Shown: piece by piece, positions 8,164 to 17,735 of the stretch
Numbering within the stretch: position 1 is the stretch's first letter
Layout: every line of letters begins with the position of its first letter
Assembly (NCBI RefSeq): GCF_017922435.1
Contig: NZ_VDEZ01000004.1
Coordinates: 62,001 to 126,000 of the forward strand
Reading direction: 5' to 3'
Source of the DNA: Thalassospira sp. ER-Se-21-Dark
Lineage (GTDB): Bacteria > Pseudomonadota > Alphaproteobacteria > Rhodospirillales > Thalassospiraceae
DNA length: 64,000 bases
Translations under genes and position numbers: made by a program
The notes under the pieces: generated by a model
Database searches by the model: none
Told to the model about the DNA's origin: nothing
Seen by the model: only the letters and a program-made list of their open reading frames with translations

Positions 8164-8640
8164 TTACCCTTGGCACCATGGCTGACGTTTGGTTTTGCCG
8201 TCATAGGGGCGTGCAAGCCCCTGATTGATCAGCTCAAGGTCAAGCGGGCTGCCGTCAATGCGCACAGACGCCACCACGCGCCCGCCATAACGGCCCCATT
8301 CCGGTTCGCAGAATTGAACCGATTTTGCGGATTTCAGGCGTTGGCGGGCATAGTCGCGCGCCATTTGGGCGAGTTGCTTTTCGCTTTCGCATTTGCCGCG
8401 CATTTCCGGGGTGTCGACACCGCGCACGCGTACCGACATATTGGCGATTTCCTCGGGCAGGCCGGGGATCGCGACATAGATGGTATCGCCGTCATAGGCG
8501 TAATTGCCACGATAATCGCGCAGCGGCCAGTCATAGCAGGCGGCTATGGCGGGAAGGCTGCCGGTCAGCAGAGTAACCGCGGCCGAGCATGCCATGACGG
8601 CACGTTTGGCAAATCGGGATGTGGGGTTGTTTGACATCAT
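8164..8640 (-). CDS. Secreted thermonuclease-family (SNase-like) protein
   Basis: A 158-residue protein with an N-terminal signal segment (about 1-34, ending LPAIAACY). The staphylococcal nuclease-like fold shows the calcium-site block DGDTIYV at 50-56, RVRGVDTPE at 71-79 with the catalytic-type arginine, and a later GRYGGRVVASV block. Predicted to cut nucleic acid in the periplasm or outside the cell, although many proteobacterial members are uncharacterised. The end CYDWP...WCQG leaves several cysteines that may form disulfides. It sits 15 bases after the P-loop gene on the same strand, so the two may be co-transcribed. Confidence 0.82.
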   Translation of the reverse strand: MMSNNPTSRFAKRAVMACSAAVTLLTGSLPAIAACYDWPLRDYRGNYAYDGDTIYVAIPGLPEEIANMSVRVRGVDTPEMRGKCESEKQLAQMARDYARQRLKSAKSVQFCEPEWGRYGGRVVASVRIDGSPLDLELINQGLARPYDGKTKRQPWCQG

Positions 8641-8655
8641 CTTGGGGCGTTTATC

Positions 8656-9234
8656 TTAAAGTTTGAGGCGGGCAAGGATCTGGGCGGCGCGTTGTTCGAC
8701 CGGGCCTTTGCGAATTTCGACCAGTTCATAGCCGCATTCATGATAGGTCCGGCACAGCACGACATATGTTCTGACGGCCTCGGAAAAGCTTTGTGTCCGT
8801 GCTGCATCGTTTTTATAGATTTCCGACCAGGGCGGCAGGACGAACGCCACCCTGTGATAGCGATAGGTATTGATCGCACGCATCAGGTCCGGGTTTTCCG
8901 GAAGGCCGCTTAGTCTTCGATGCGCCAACGTATCTGGCAGGCCGCGGTCACAGAAAACCGTGCGCGGGTGGTTTTGGATATCTTCCTGCCAGGCCCGGAT
9001 GGAGCGTCTGAACATCAGCCCGGCATAGGCATCATTATCCTCCCACGGCACGGCGGTGCCGCCGCGTTCAAGCTGCTCTTCGATGATGGCACGCGCCACC
9101 TCGGGGCTGGTGTCAAAGCCCCGGTCATCAAGATGATTGATCAATGTGGTTTTGCCCGTACCGGGACCGCCGGTCAGGACAACAAGGTTGGACGTTATGG
9201 GTGTTTGCATTCGTGTTCGTGTCTCCGCAAGCAC
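8656..9234 (-). CDS. AAA_28-type ATP-binding protein (NadR/Ttd14-like P-loop)
   Basis: A 192-residue cytoplasmic protein. Walker A GGPGTGKTT is at 22-30, followed by SPEVARAIIEEQ, CDRGLPDTLAHRRLSG (Walker B-like) and a basic C-terminus. This pattern belongs to the small AAA_28 family of putative nucleotide-binding or kinase proteins related to the NadR kinase domain. Its substrate is unknown. The first methionine at 9234 is used; a later one (MQTPITSN, residue 9) is possible. It is upstream of the secreted nuclease gene on the same strand. Confidence 0.75.
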   Translation of the reverse strand: MLAETRTRMQTPITSNLVVLTGGPGTGKTTLINHLDDRGFDTSPEVARAIIEEQLERGGTAVPWEDNDAYAGLMFRRSIRAWQEDIQNHPRTVFCDRGLPDTLAHRRLSGLPENPDLMRAINTYRYHRVAFVLPPWSEIYKNDAARTQSFSEAVRTYVVLCRTYHECGYELVEIRKGPVEQRAAQILARLKL

Positions 9235-9389
9235 GCCGTTCTGGTCGGGCTTTGCGGCAAGGGGATGGCAATATTGTTGTTGGTTTTGGGTGGTGGCGAA
9301 ATCTGTATGATCTGCGCAAGACGCGTTTTACCGGCTTGGCAGGGCAAGTCAACGGCAAAGAAAATGCGGTGCCGCTTGGTTGTCGGGGA

Positions 9390-10454
9390 TTAGACGCAGC
9401 CTTCGATCAATGTGATTGCATCGCTGCCAGCATGAATGGCGATGACGGTGCCGTTTTCATCAATCTCAAAGCGGATGCCGTGCGTTTTGGCGTCATCCTG
9501 CCACCAGGTGACATAGCGCCCGTCCGGGCCAAGATATTCGTTTTCTTCCTCGATCAAGGTTTGACCGGCAAAGGCGGCATACACGTCTTCCTTGGTCGAT
9601 CCGATGGAAAGGCCATTGCGGGTGCGCACAAGGCTTGTGGCAACGTCATGTTCGTCACCATAAAGCGACACCCGGGCAAGTTTGCCATCAAGGACCATGT
9701 AGCCCAGTCCGGACGGATCCAGATCGCGCTGCAGATAGGTGCAGCTTTCATCATCGCCGGCAATAAAGGTATCAAGGTTCGGGCCGATGACGTCGCGCAG
9801 TTCATCATCGCTCATGCCGATTTTGGCCGGGCCATAGCCCTGTTCAGACAGATTGGCGATGCCCGTGGCAATGGCATCGGTAATGACAAGGTCAATGATC
9901 GCGGTGCTGCCATCATGGCGGATTTTGCGCGGTGTCACGGTCTGGTGCAGATGGACTTGGGGCCAGCCGTTGCCGGTAATCCAGTCATCGGGGAAAAGCA
10001 GGTTGCTTTGCGGTTGCAGGCACAGAAGTTCGGCCTTTTTCAAAACGTCCTTGTGGCGCGCCTTAAGCACAAGCGGAATATCCATGCAGATGGTTTGCGG
10101 GACATCTTCCATCCAACTGACGGGGACGCCCGGACCATCGCAATTCTCGGGATCGGGGCGGAGTTCGCAATAAGACGGAACGATATTGTCCATGACGAAA
10201 TCAAGCCGCATCGGACCTTTGCCCGCCGAAAACACAAGGGTTTCAAGTGCCTCTTCGTTCGGGTCCAGCCACTGAAAATGGTTGATCGCCCATGCGCTGC
10301 TGGCACGCATGTCCATGACCGCAAAGGCGGCCGGGCGGTCCATATCGGATATTTCCGCCGTACTGTCATCGGCCGCACTGGCGTGCGCACCCGTTGCAAT
10401 CAGGGGCGAGACGGCGACGAACAGGGCGCTGAGATATCGAAGGCTTGCGGGCAT
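9390..10454 (-). CDS. Secreted protein of unknown function
   Basis: A 354-residue protein with a signal peptide (LRYLSALFVAVSPLIATGAHA) and no recognised domain. The mature part has several cysteines (PSYCELRPDPENCDG, TICMD, LLCLQP, DESCTYLQ, EGCV) that could form disulfides. The C-terminal third has a repeated style, IGMSDDELRDVIG and LSIGSTKEDVYAAF, which resembles SmpA/BamE-like or PepSY-style repeats that pair G-S/D-x-x-x-V with following strands. Probably periplasmic. It stands alone between the P-loop gene and the LysR gene. Confidence 0.7.
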   Translation of the reverse strand: MPASLRYLSALFVAVSPLIATGAHASAADDSTAEISDMDRPAAFAVMDMRASSAWAINHFQWLDPNEEALETLVFSAGKGPMRLDFVMDNIVPSYCELRPDPENCDGPGVPVSWMEDVPQTICMDIPLVLKARHKDVLKKAELLCLQPQSNLLFPDDWITGNGWPQVHLHQTVTPRKIRHDGSTAIIDLVITDAIATGIANLSEQGYGPAKIGMSDDELRDVIGPNLDTFIAGDDESCTYLQRDLDPSGLGYMVLDGKLARVSLYGDEHDVATSLVRTRNGLSIGSTKEDVYAAFAGQTLIEEENEYLGPDGRYVTWWQDDAKTHGIRFEIDENGTVIAIHAGSDAITLIEGCV

Positions 10455-10549
10455 GTTTTACTCTCGGTCACAACATGTCTTGTTTTGTCTCAGAAGCTTA
10501 CGCCAGTTTTGAGACGCTTCACAGTGCAAACAATTGCATGACGATCAGC

Positions 10550-11536
10550 CTAGCCATGCGGTTTTTCGATGCGTGCAAGGATATGATCGGAAACCAGTTG
10601 TGCTGAAGGTGAAAGTCGATGGCCGCGCGCGGTGATCAGACTATAGGGTTTGATTTCAATCGCACCATCAAACGGCAGTTCGGTAATCAGCCCGCCACTG
10701 GTCAGAAGGGTTGTGACTTCCTCGGCCATCGGGGCGATGGCGTTGGTGTCCGAAAGGGTCGCCAGCGTCACCAGAAGGGACGCGGAATTCAAACTCGAAT
10801 GCGGCAAGGGCAGGTGGCGTGAAATAAACACATCCTCAATCGTGCGACGCATCAGGTTGCCGGGCGGTGGCAAAATCCATTCAAACTGCGCAAGACGGGC
10901 CAGCGTGATCGGCTTGTTGATCTCAAGCAGCGGATGACCGGTCCGCACCATCAGGCGGATTTTCTCGCTCCTGATTTCGCGGATGTTAAACAGGCGGGGG
11001 TCCATGTCTTCGGGCACGCGGCCAATGACAAAGTCATGATCACCGGCGAGCAAATCCTTGATCAGCAAATGCGATGGCCCAACCCCGACATGGGCCTCAA
11101 GCAAGGAGTTGACGGCCTGAACGCTTCGGATGGCGGGCACCACCAGTTCAACGGCCGCCGCGGTCACCGCCCCGATGAACACAGTGCCGCCACCATGTTT
11201 GATGTCCTCGATCTCGCGTTCGGCTTCGCGGATTTCAATCAGCATGCTGCGCGCCCGCCGGGCAAGGGCGCGTCCGGCATTGGTCATCTCGATCCCGCGC
11301 GCACTGCGGACACACAAGCGGGCCTCAAGGATGTTTTCCATCTCAGACAATAGTCTAGAGGCAGCCGGTTGGGATGTCTTGAGCATGTCAGCCGCCAGAC
11401 TGATCTGACCGGTCTCTTCCATCGCGACAATCATGCGCAGGTGACTGAGCTTGAGCCCCCTCTGAAACAGGTTGCCAGAGCGGAAAAGCAGGGATTTCGC
11501 AGAACTGAGCGGGAGCAGATTGGATGTCTTGGCCAT
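10550..11536 (-). CDS. LysR-family regulator, GbpR type, of the sugar-binding protein locus
   Basis: A 328-residue LysR protein. The winged HTH spans about residues 28-90 with ISLAADMLKTSQPAASRLL; the effector domain fills the rest. The extended N-terminus before the HTH (about 27 residues) and its position divergent from a ChvE-type binding protein match GbpR, the galactose-binding-protein regulator of Agrobacterium and Azospirillum. It should sense a sugar and activate the transporter. Start ATG at 11536 is preceded by GGAGGAATCC. The palindrome at 11569-11584, just upstream of its start, is the likely binding site. Confidence 0.88.
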   Translation of the reverse strand: MAKTSNLLPLSSAKSLLFRSGNLFQRGLKLSHLRMIVAMEETGQISLAADMLKTSQPAASRLLSEMENILEARLCVRSARGIEMTNAGRALARRARSMLIEIREAEREIEDIKHGGGTVFIGAVTAAAVELVVPAIRSVQAVNSLLEAHVGVGPSHLLIKDLLAGDHDFVIGRVPEDMDPRLFNIREIRSEKIRLMVRTGHPLLEINKPITLARLAQFEWILPPPGNLMRRTIEDVFISRHLPLPHSSLNSASLLVTLATLSDTNAIAPMAEEVTTLLTSGGLITELPFDGAIEIKPYSLITARGHRLSPSAQLVSDHILARIEKPHG

Positions 11537-11568
11537 AATGGATTCCTCCGGTATGGCGTGATTTTAGT

Positions 11569-11584
11569 ATATCAATTTTGATAT
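11569..11584. promoter_or_regulatory. Candidate GbpR/LysR operator (palindrome)
   Basis: ATATCAA-TT-TTGATAT is a perfect inverted repeat of the T-N11-A LysR type, 33 bp upstream of the regulator gene. A second ATATCAATTGA lies at 11665-11675, 96 bp further toward chvE. Two copies in one divergent promoter region fit a LysR activator with repression and activation sites. The binding protein is inferred. Confidence 0.6.
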
Positions 11585-11664
11585 GCAAGTTTCGAAAATG
11601 TTTATTTGATTGTTATGTAGGGCGTCTGAATAATGGCGCCGTGTCCTTTGGGAAATAGGATGCA

Positions 11665-11675
11665 ATATCAATTGA
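11665..11675. promoter_or_regulatory. Second ATATCAA element upstream of chvE
   Basis: ATATCAATTGA repeats the left arm of the 11569-11584 palindrome and is imperfectly symmetric. It is about 96 bp upstream of the ChvE start codon, a suitable activation distance. Confidence 0.45.
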
Positions 11676-11770
11676 AAACAAAGACACGACGTATGCAGGT
11701 CACGAATGCCTGTGAAAGTCGGGCGTAAAGAATAATGGCATGTATGCCGTGTCTTTTAGGGAGGATAGCT

Positions 11771-12850
11771 ATGAAACGTCTCGGTGCCGTAATGGCAGGG
11801 GTCGCCTTTGGCGCGGCCGCAATGATGAGCCCGATGATTTCCGGCGGTTACGCCCATGCCGATGAAAAAGGCTATGTCGGGATCGCAATGCCCACCAAAT
11901 CTTCGGCACGTTGGATTTCCGACGGAAATTCCATGGTCGAGCAGTTTGAAGCTGCCGGCTACAAAACCGATCTTCAGTACGCAGAAGACGATATTCCCAA
12001 CCAGCTGTCCCAGATCGAAAACATGATCGTTAAGGGCGTGGATGTCCTGGTGATCGCGGCGATTGACGGTACCACGCTTTCGAATGCGCTGGAAAACGCA
12101 GCTGCAGCAGGCATCAAGGTCTTCGCCTATGACCGCCTGATCGTTGAAAGCCCGAATGTCGATTATTATTCCACGTTCGATAACTTCCAGGTCGGCGTCC
12201 AGCAGGCCACCTCGCTGGTTGATGGCCTGATTGAATCGGGTGAGCCGCCCTATAATGTTGAACTGTTCGGCGGTTCGCCGGATGATAACAACGCGTATTT
12301 CTTCTATAACGGTGCGATGTCGATCCTGCAGCCGCTGATCGACGAGGGAACCATCGTGATCAAATCCGGCCAGATGGGCATGGACACGGTCGGTACCCTG
12401 CGTTGGGATGGTGCGGTTGCCCAGGCCCGTATGGATAACCTTCTTTCGGCACATTACACCGATGAAGAAGTCGATGGTGTTCTGTCGCCGTATGACGGGC
12501 TGTCGATTGGTATCCTGTCCTCGCTTAAAGGCGTTGGTTACGGTTCCGGCGATATGAAAATGCCGATCGTGACCGGTCAGGATGCCGAACTGCCGTCGGT
12601 CAAGTCGATCCTGGCTGGTGAACAGTATTCCACCATCTTCAAGGATACCCGTGAGCTTGCACGTGTAACCGTTTCGATGGTGGACAGTGTCCTTGCAGGC
12701 GAAAAGCCGACCATCAACGACACCAGCACTTACGACAACGGTGTGAAGGTTGTTCCTTCCTACCTGCTTGAGCCGATCATGGTTGATAAATCCAACTGGG
12801 AAGAAATCCTTATTGGTTCAGGCTATTACACCAAAGACGAAGTGCAATAA
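11771..12850 (+). CDS. chvE: ChvE-type sugar-binding periplasmic protein
   Basis: A 359-residue periplasmic binding protein of the multiple-sugar ChvE/XylF cluster. The signal peptide is [10 protein letters not shown] through [16 protein letters not shown]. Mature motifs include [50 protein letters not shown] and [14 protein letters not shown], all typical of ribose/xylose-class binding proteins. An upstream GTG/ATG extension to 11735 is rejected because ATG 11771 has a strong AGGGAGGA site. In Agrobacterium ChvE binds arabinose, galactose, glucose and xylose and also feeds virulence and chemotaxis sensing. Here it is the first gene of the transport operon. Confidence 0.92.
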   Translation: MKRLGAVMAGVAFGAAAMMSPMISGGYAHADEKGYVGIAMPTKSSARWISDGNSMVEQFEAAGYKTDLQYAEDDIPNQLSQIENMIVKGVDVLVIAAIDGTTLSNALENAAAAGIKVFAYDRLIVESPNVDYYSTFDNFQVGVQQATSLVDGLIESGEPPYNVELFGGSPDDNNAYFFYNGAMSILQPLIDEGTIVIKSGQMGMDTVGTLRWDGAVAQARMDNLLSAHYTDEEVDGVLSPYDGLSIGILSSLKGVGYGSGDMKMPIVTGQDAELPSVKSILAGEQYSTIFKDTRELARVTVSMVDSVLAGEKPTINDTSTYDNGVKVVPSYLLEPIMVDKSNWEEILIGSGYYTKDEVQ

Positions 12851-12866
12851 GCGCTTAGGCATTGAA

Positions 12867-12899
12867 GGTCCCGGCGTTTGCGCCGGGGCCGCTTTTCTT
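12867..12899 (+). terminator. Intra-operon hairpin between chvE and gguA
   Basis: Arms GGTCCCGGCG (12867-12876) and CGCCGGGGCC (12881-12890) with loop TTTG, followed by GCTTTTCTT. It is terminator-like but lies inside the operon, so it probably reduces read-through or stabilises the chvE message, giving more binding protein than transporter. Confidence 0.7.
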
Positions 12900-12997
12900 A
12901 AGGTTTCTAGGGCAACTCGCCCGACTGGTTTCCAGGAAAACAAAGACCAAAGCAGACGAAGACGCCGTTGCAGTGTCAATGGCAGTGGGAGGACCGG

Positions 12998-14521
12998 ATG
13001 GATACCATCCTGGAAATGAAGAACATCACCAAGACCTTTCCGGGTGTGAAGGCGCTGGATGATGTCAGCCTCAAAGTTGAACGCGGGGAAATCCACGCGC
13101 TTTGTGGCGAAAACGGTGCAGGTAAATCCACCCTGATGAAGGTGCTGAGCGGTGTTTATCCGCACGGAACCTATGAAGGTGACATCCTTTATGACGGCGG
13201 GGTGCAGGAATTCAAGGATATCCGCGACAGTGAAGAACGCGGGATCATCATTATTCACCAGGAACTGGCACTTGTGCCGTTGCTGTCGATTGCCGAAAAC
13301 ATTTTTCTGGGCAACGAAATCAGCGAAAATGGCGTGATCAACTGGCCGGCGACCTTTGCGCGCACCGGCGAGTTGCTGTCAAAAGTCGGTTTGAAAGAAA
13401 ACCCGGCGACGTTGGTCACCAATATCGGGGTTGGCAAACAACAACTGGTTGAGATTGCCAAGGCGCTTTCGAAAAAAGTGAAGCTGCTGATCCTTGATGA
13501 GCCGACCGCAAGTCTTCAGGAAAATGACAGCCAAAAGCTGCTCGACCTGTTGCTGGAATTCAAGGCGCAGGGCATCACCTCGATCCTGATTTCGCATAAG
13601 CTGAATGAAATCAATCGGGTTGCAGACCGCATCACGGTTATCCGCGATGGCCAGGCGATCTCGACCCTTGATGCACGTGGCGGGAACATCACCGAGGACC
13701 ATATCGTCAAGGACATGGTCGGGCGCGATATGGCGCACCGCTATCCGGATCGCACCCCCAATATCAGCAGCGAGAAACTGATGGAAGTCCGCAACTGGTC
13801 GGCAACCCATCCGCTGCATCCCGAACGCAAGGTCGTTGATAATGTCAGCATTGATGTTGCGGCCGGTGAAGTTGTGGGCATTGCGGGCCTGATGGGCGCT
13901 GGTCGGACCGAACTTGCCATGAGCATATTTGGTCAGTCCTATGGCACCGATATTTCCGGAGAAGTCCAGATCAATGGCACGCCGGTCGATGTATCGACCG
14001 TGGAAAAGGCGATTGCATCGGGACTGGCCTATGTCACCGAAGACCGCAAGGAAATGGGTCTGATTCTTGAAGAAAGCATCACGACCAACATTACACTGGC
14101 CAATCTGCCGGGTGTTTCGGAAAACGGTGTTCTCAATGATGGCGCGGAGCGATCCGTTGCCGAGGAATACCGGGAAAAAATCAACATTCGAACGCCCAAT
14201 GTCGGACAGAAGGTGATGAACCTTTCGGGCGGCAACCAGCAGAAAGTCGTTTTGTCAAAATGGCTGTTTGCGGCACCCGAAGTGCTCATTCTTGATGAGC
14301 CGACGCGCGGCATCGATGTCGGGGCGAAATACGAGATTTATACGATTATCAACCAACTGGCAGCCGACGGTAAGGGGGTCATCATGATCTCGTCGGAAAT
14401 GCCGGAGCTTCTGGGCATGTGCGATCGCATCTACGTTATGAACGAAGGTAAGATCAAAGGACAGCTTGCGGCGAAAGACGCAAGCCAGGAAGCAATCATG
14501 CGCATGATCCTGAAAGGCTGA
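12998..14521 (+). CDS. gguA: Sugar ABC transporter ATPase GguA/MmsA
   Basis: A 507-residue double ATPase of the ribose/xylose class. First domain: Walker [10 protein letters not shown] at 37-45, signature-like [15 protein letters not shown], Walker [12 protein letters not shown]. Second domain: degenerate Walker [10 protein letters not shown], signature [15 protein letters not shown], Walker [13 protein letters not shown]. One active and one weak ATP site is normal for this class. The start at 12998 is chosen because GGGAGG lies 6 bases upstream; longer starts lack support. It couples to GguB and ChvE for pentose and hexose uptake. Confidence 0.93.
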   Translation: MDTILEMKNITKTFPGVKALDDVSLKVERGEIHALCGENGAGKSTLMKVLSGVYPHGTYEGDILYDGGVQEFKDIRDSEERGIIIIHQELALVPLLSIAENIFLGNEISENGVINWPATFARTGELLSKVGLKENPATLVTNIGVGKQQLVEIAKALSKKVKLLILDEPTASLQENDSQKLLDLLLEFKAQGITSILISHKLNEINRVADRITVIRDGQAISTLDARGGNITEDHIVKDMVGRDMAHRYPDRTPNISSEKLMEVRNWSATHPLHPERKVVDNVSIDVAAGEVVGIAGLMGAGRTELAMSIFGQSYGTDISGEVQINGTPVDVSTVEKAIASGLAYVTEDRKEMGLILEESITTNITLANLPGVSENGVLNDGAERSVAEEYREKINIRTPNVGQKVMNLSGGNQQKVVLSKWLFAAPEVLILDEPTRGIDVGAKYEIYTIINQLAADGKGVIMISSEMPELLGMCDRIYVMNEGKIKGQLAAKDASQEAIMRMILKG

Positions 14522-14531
14522 GGAACAGACA

Positions 14532-15716
14532 ATGACGGATACTGAAACCAAATCAATCGGCTACTATCTGCGCACCCACATTCGTGAATACGGCATGGTT
14601 GTTGCGCTGGTTGCCATTCTGGCCTTCTTCCAGGTTCTGACAGACGGCATCATGCTCAAGCCGGTCAACCTGACCAACCTGTTCCTGCAAAACAGCTATA
14701 TCATCATCATGGCTGTTGGCATGTTGCTGGTGATTGTTGGCGGCAATATTGACCTTTCGGTCGGCTCTGTCGTTGGCTTCATCGGTGCGCTGGCGGCGGT
14801 GATGATCGTCAACTGGGATTTGCCAACCGTTCTGGTCGTCCCGGTCTGCCTGATTGCCGGGGCCATCATTGGTGCAGCCCAAGGCTATTGGGTGGCCTAT
14901 TGGCGTATTCCATCCTTTATTGTGACGCTGGCGGGGATGCTGGTGTTCAAGGGCTTGACGCTAGCACTTCTGGGCGGGGCATCGGTTGGTCCGTTCCCCG
15001 ACAGTTTCCAGGCGATGTCGTCGGGCTTTATCCCGGACTTCTTTGGTGGTCTGATCGAGGGGCGCTTTAACGTCTTTTCGATGACGCTGGGGGTTGCACT
15101 TGCCGCGATCCTGCCAATCATTGGTCTGCGGTCGCGCGCCAAACAGGCGAAATTTGCCGCAGTCGAAGAACCAATGGCGGTGTTTGTCACCAAACATGCG
15201 GTGGCGGGGATTGCGATCCTGTTTGTGACCTATCTGCTGTCGACCTATCGTGGCTTGCCAAACATTCTGGTGATCATGGCGGTTCTGATTGCGATCTTTA
15301 CCTTCATCACCAACAGCACCACTTTGGGCCGTCGTATCTATGCGCTCGGCGGGAATGAAAAAGCTGCCAAGCTTTCGGGCATCAATACCAAACGCCTGAC
15401 CTTCTTCACATTTGCCAATATGGGCATGTTGGCCGCCCTTGCCGGGCTGGTCTTTGCCGCCCGTCTGAATACAGCAACGCCAAAGGCCGGTCTTGCGTTT
15501 GAGCTTGACGTTATTGCGGCTGTCTTTATTGGTGGCGCGTCGATGTCAGGCGGTGTTGGCAAGGTCATTGGTGCCGTCGTTGGCGCATTGATCATGGGTG
15601 TCATGAATAACGGGATGTCGATTATCGGTGTCGGTATTGACTGGCAGCAGGTGATCAAGGGCCTCGTGCTTTTGGCGGCTGTGATCTTCGACGTCTACAA
15701 CAAAAACAAGGCGTAA
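14532..15716 (+). CDS. gguB: Sugar ABC transporter permease GguB/MmsB
   Basis: A 394-residue inner-membrane permease of the ribose/xylose (BPD_transp_2) family with about 8-10 hydrophobic helices. Conserved blocks include MAVGMLLVIVGGNIDLSVG, YWRIPSFIVTLAGM, GRRIYALGGNEKAAKLSGI and IAAVFIGGASMSGGVG, the expected family signatures. It follows gguA by 10 bases. The length is greater than RbsC (about 320) and normal for XylH/GguB. Substrate is set by ChvE: probably arabinose, galactose, xylose or glucose. Confidence 0.93.
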   Translation: MTDTETKSIGYYLRTHIREYGMVVALVAILAFFQVLTDGIMLKPVNLTNLFLQNSYIIIMAVGMLLVIVGGNIDLSVGSVVGFIGALAAVMIVNWDLPTVLVVPVCLIAGAIIGAAQGYWVAYWRIPSFIVTLAGMLVFKGLTLALLGGASVGPFPDSFQAMSSGFIPDFFGGLIEGRFNVFSMTLGVALAAILPIIGLRSRAKQAKFAAVEEPMAVFVTKHAVAGIAILFVTYLLSTYRGLPNILVIMAVLIAIFTFITNSTTLGRRIYALGGNEKAAKLSGINTKRLTFFTFANMGMLAALAGLVFAARLNTATPKAGLAFELDVIAAVFIGGASMSGGVGKVIGAVVGALIMGVMNNGMSIIGVGIDWQQVIKGLVLLAAVIFDVYNKNKA

Positions 15717-15756
15717 CAACACGATGGCGCGGAACGATACGCATCGGGGTCACACC

Positions 15757-15792
15757 AACCGGTTTCACCATAATAGGTTTATGGTGCCGGTT
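15757..15792 (+). terminator. Hairpin between gguB and the dehydratase gene
   Basis: 5' arm AACCGG plus CACCATAA (15757-15762, 15766-15773, TTT bulge) pairs with TTATGGTG plus CCGGTT (15779-15792), loop TAGGT. No U-tract follows, so it may be an mRNA-stabilising or processing hairpin rather than a true terminator. Confidence 0.5.
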
Positions 15793-15884
15793 GCTGATGT
15801 GTGTCGTTCAAAGTCCTGTGTGCGGTCATCCCAACCGCACACCACCGGATCCGTCACGATAATAAGTCAAAAAGGAAAACGGGC

Positions 15885-17633
15885 ATGACGAAGTTCAAAC
15901 CGGCACCCTGGCCGCGTACCCTCCGCTCGCAAGAGGGATGGTTTGGCGGAACCAGCAAGGACAATATCTATCACCGCAGCTGGATGAAGAACCAGGGCTT
16001 GCCATCGGATCTGTTTGACGGACGTCCGGTGATCGGCATTTGTAACACCTGGTCGGAACTGACCCCGTGCAATGCCCATCTGCGCGATCTGGCCGAACGC
16101 GTCAAACACGGCATTTACGAGGCCGGTGGTCTTCCGCTTGAATTCCCGGTGTTTTCAACCGGTGAGAGCACGCTGCGCCCGACCGCGATGATGTTCCGTA
16201 ACCTGGCCTCCATGGATGTTGAGGAAATGCTGCGTGGAACCCCGCTTGATGGCGTTGTCCTGATGGTGGGTTGCGATAAAACCACGCCGTCGCTTCTGAT
16301 GGGGGCGGCCAGTGTTGATATCCCGGCGATTGTTGTCACCGGCGGACCGATGCTCAATGGCAAATGGCGTGGTGAGGATATCGGATCGGGCACATCGCTT
16401 TGGCAGCTTTCCGAGGACCGCAAGGCGGGCAAGATCAGCACCGAAGATTTCCTTGAAGCCGAAATTGCCATGTCGCGTTCGCCGGGCTCGTGCAACACTA
16501 TGGGTACCGCATCCACCATGGCCAGCATGGCCGAGGCGCTTGGTATGGCGCTTTCGGGCAATGCGGCCATTCCGGCCGTCGACAGCCGCCGTCGCGTGAT
16601 GGCGCACATTACCGGTCGCCGTATCGTTCAGATGGTCAAGGATGACCTGAAACCGTCTGATGTTATGACCAAGGAAGCGTTCGAGAACGCCATCCGGGTC
16701 AACGGCGCAATCGGTGGTTCGACCAACGCGGTTATTCACCTGCTTGCCATTGCAGGACGTGTTGGCATCGATCTGTCACTGGATGACTGGGATCGGTTGG
16801 GCCGTGATATCCCGACGATTGTGAACCTGCAGCCGTCTGGTGACTACCTGATGGAGGAATTCTTCTATTCCGGTGGTTTGCCTGTGGTGATCAAGGCGCT
16901 GGCCGAGGCTGGCAAGCTTCATAACGATGCCCTGACCGTATCGGGTGAAACCATGTGGGAACAGGTCAAGGATGTCCGCAACTGGAACGAAGATGTCATT
17001 CGCCCGTTCGAAAAGGCCCTGACCGCCAGTGGCGGCATTGCCGTTGTCAAAGGCAACCTTGCGCCAAACGGTGCGGTCCTGAAACCGTCGGCCGCAACGC
17101 CGGAACTTCTGACCCATCGCGGGCGAGCTGTGGTGTTTGAAGACATCGATGATTACAAGGCCAAGATCTATGACGAGGACCTTGATATCGATGAAACCTG
17201 CATCATGGTTCTGAAGAACTGCGGCCCGAAAGGCTATCCGGGTATGGCAGAGGTTGGCAATATGGGCCTGCCGCCCAAGGTGCTGCGTAAAGGCATCACC
17301 GATATGGTGCGTATTTCAGATGCCCGCATGAGCGGCACGGCCTATGGCACCGTAGTGCTGCATACCTCGCCCGAGGCCGCGGCAGGTGGGCCGTTGGCCG
17401 TCGTTAAGAACGGCGACATGATCGAGCTTGATGTGCCCAACCGTCGCCTGCATCTCGATATCAGTGATGAAGAGCTGGCCCAGCGCCTGAAAGACTGGAA
17501 AAACAGCGTTCCGGTCCCGGAAAGCGGCTATGCCTCGCTCTATTACAAATCGGTCATTGGTGCCGATCGCGGGGCAGACTTCGACTTCCTCGTCGGTCAT
17601 CGCGGCAAGGCAATTCCGAAGGACAGTCACTGA
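15885..17633 (+). CDS. IlvD/Edd-family dehydratase, probably L-arabinonate (sugar acid) dehydratase
   Basis: A 582-residue iron-sulfur dehydratase. Cluster and metal ligands lie in ICNTWSELTPCNAHL, VGCDKTTPS and GSCNTMGTASTMA. The start MTKFKPAPWPRTLRSQ and the block NQGLPSDLFDGRPVIGI are characteristic of the pentonate/L-arabinonate dehydratase branch rather than IlvD or 6-phosphogluconate Edd. It converts an aldonate to the 2-keto-3-deoxy acid, the oxidative pentose route known in Azospirillum. A GTG extension to 15801 is rejected because AAAGGAA precedes ATG 15885. Lying downstream of chvE-gguAB, it supports pentose or galactose use. Substrate is inference. Confidence 0.87.
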   Translation: MTKFKPAPWPRTLRSQEGWFGGTSKDNIYHRSWMKNQGLPSDLFDGRPVIGICNTWSELTPCNAHLRDLAERVKHGIYEAGGLPLEFPVFSTGESTLRPTAMMFRNLASMDVEEMLRGTPLDGVVLMVGCDKTTPSLLMGAASVDIPAIVVTGGPMLNGKWRGEDIGSGTSLWQLSEDRKAGKISTEDFLEAEIAMSRSPGSCNTMGTASTMASMAEALGMALSGNAAIPAVDSRRRVMAHITGRRIVQMVKDDLKPSDVMTKEAFENAIRVNGAIGGSTNAVIHLLAIAGRVGIDLSLDDWDRLGRDIPTIVNLQPSGDYLMEEFFYSGGLPVVIKALAEAGKLHNDALTVSGETMWEQVKDVRNWNEDVIRPFEKALTASGGIAVVKGNLAPNGAVLKPSAATPELLTHRGRAVVFEDIDDYKAKIYDEDLDIDETCIMVLKNCGPKGYPGMAEVGNMGLPPKVLRKGITDMVRISDARMSGTAYGTVVLHTSPEAAAGGPLAVVKNGDMIELDVPNRRLHLDISDEELAQRLKDWKNSVPVPESGYASLYYKSVIGADRGADFDFLVGHRGKAIPKDSH

Positions 17634-17659
17634 TTGATCCTGCCGGGATTTGATTTCCG

Positions 17660-17689
17660 ATCACATGTCGCTGGGGGGTGACATGTGAT
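17660..17689. other. Inverted repeat after the dehydratase gene
   Basis: Perfect arms ATCACATGTC (17660-17669) and GACATGTGAT (17680-17689) with a G-rich loop. It lies upstream of the clearer terminator and lacks a U-tract. It could be a message-end stabiliser or a protein site. Confidence 0.5.
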
Positions 17690-17698
17690 ACACGCCAG

Positions 17699-17733
17699 AC
17701 CGGCCAGCATTGAATTGCTGGCCGGTTTTGGTT
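17699..17733 (+). terminator. Rho-independent terminator of the sugar operon
   Basis: Arms ACCGGCCAGCA (17699-17709) and TGCTGGCCGGT (17716-17726), loop TTGAAT, then TTTGGTTT. It ends the chvE-gguAB-dehydratase transcript just before the convergent HAD gene. Confidence 0.8.
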
Positions 17734-17735
17734 TG

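Noticed and set aside
9144..10541. 465-residue plus-strand frame opposite the secreted unknown gene
   Set aside because: The minus-strand gene has a signal peptide, ribosome-binding context and balanced composition; this frame has none.
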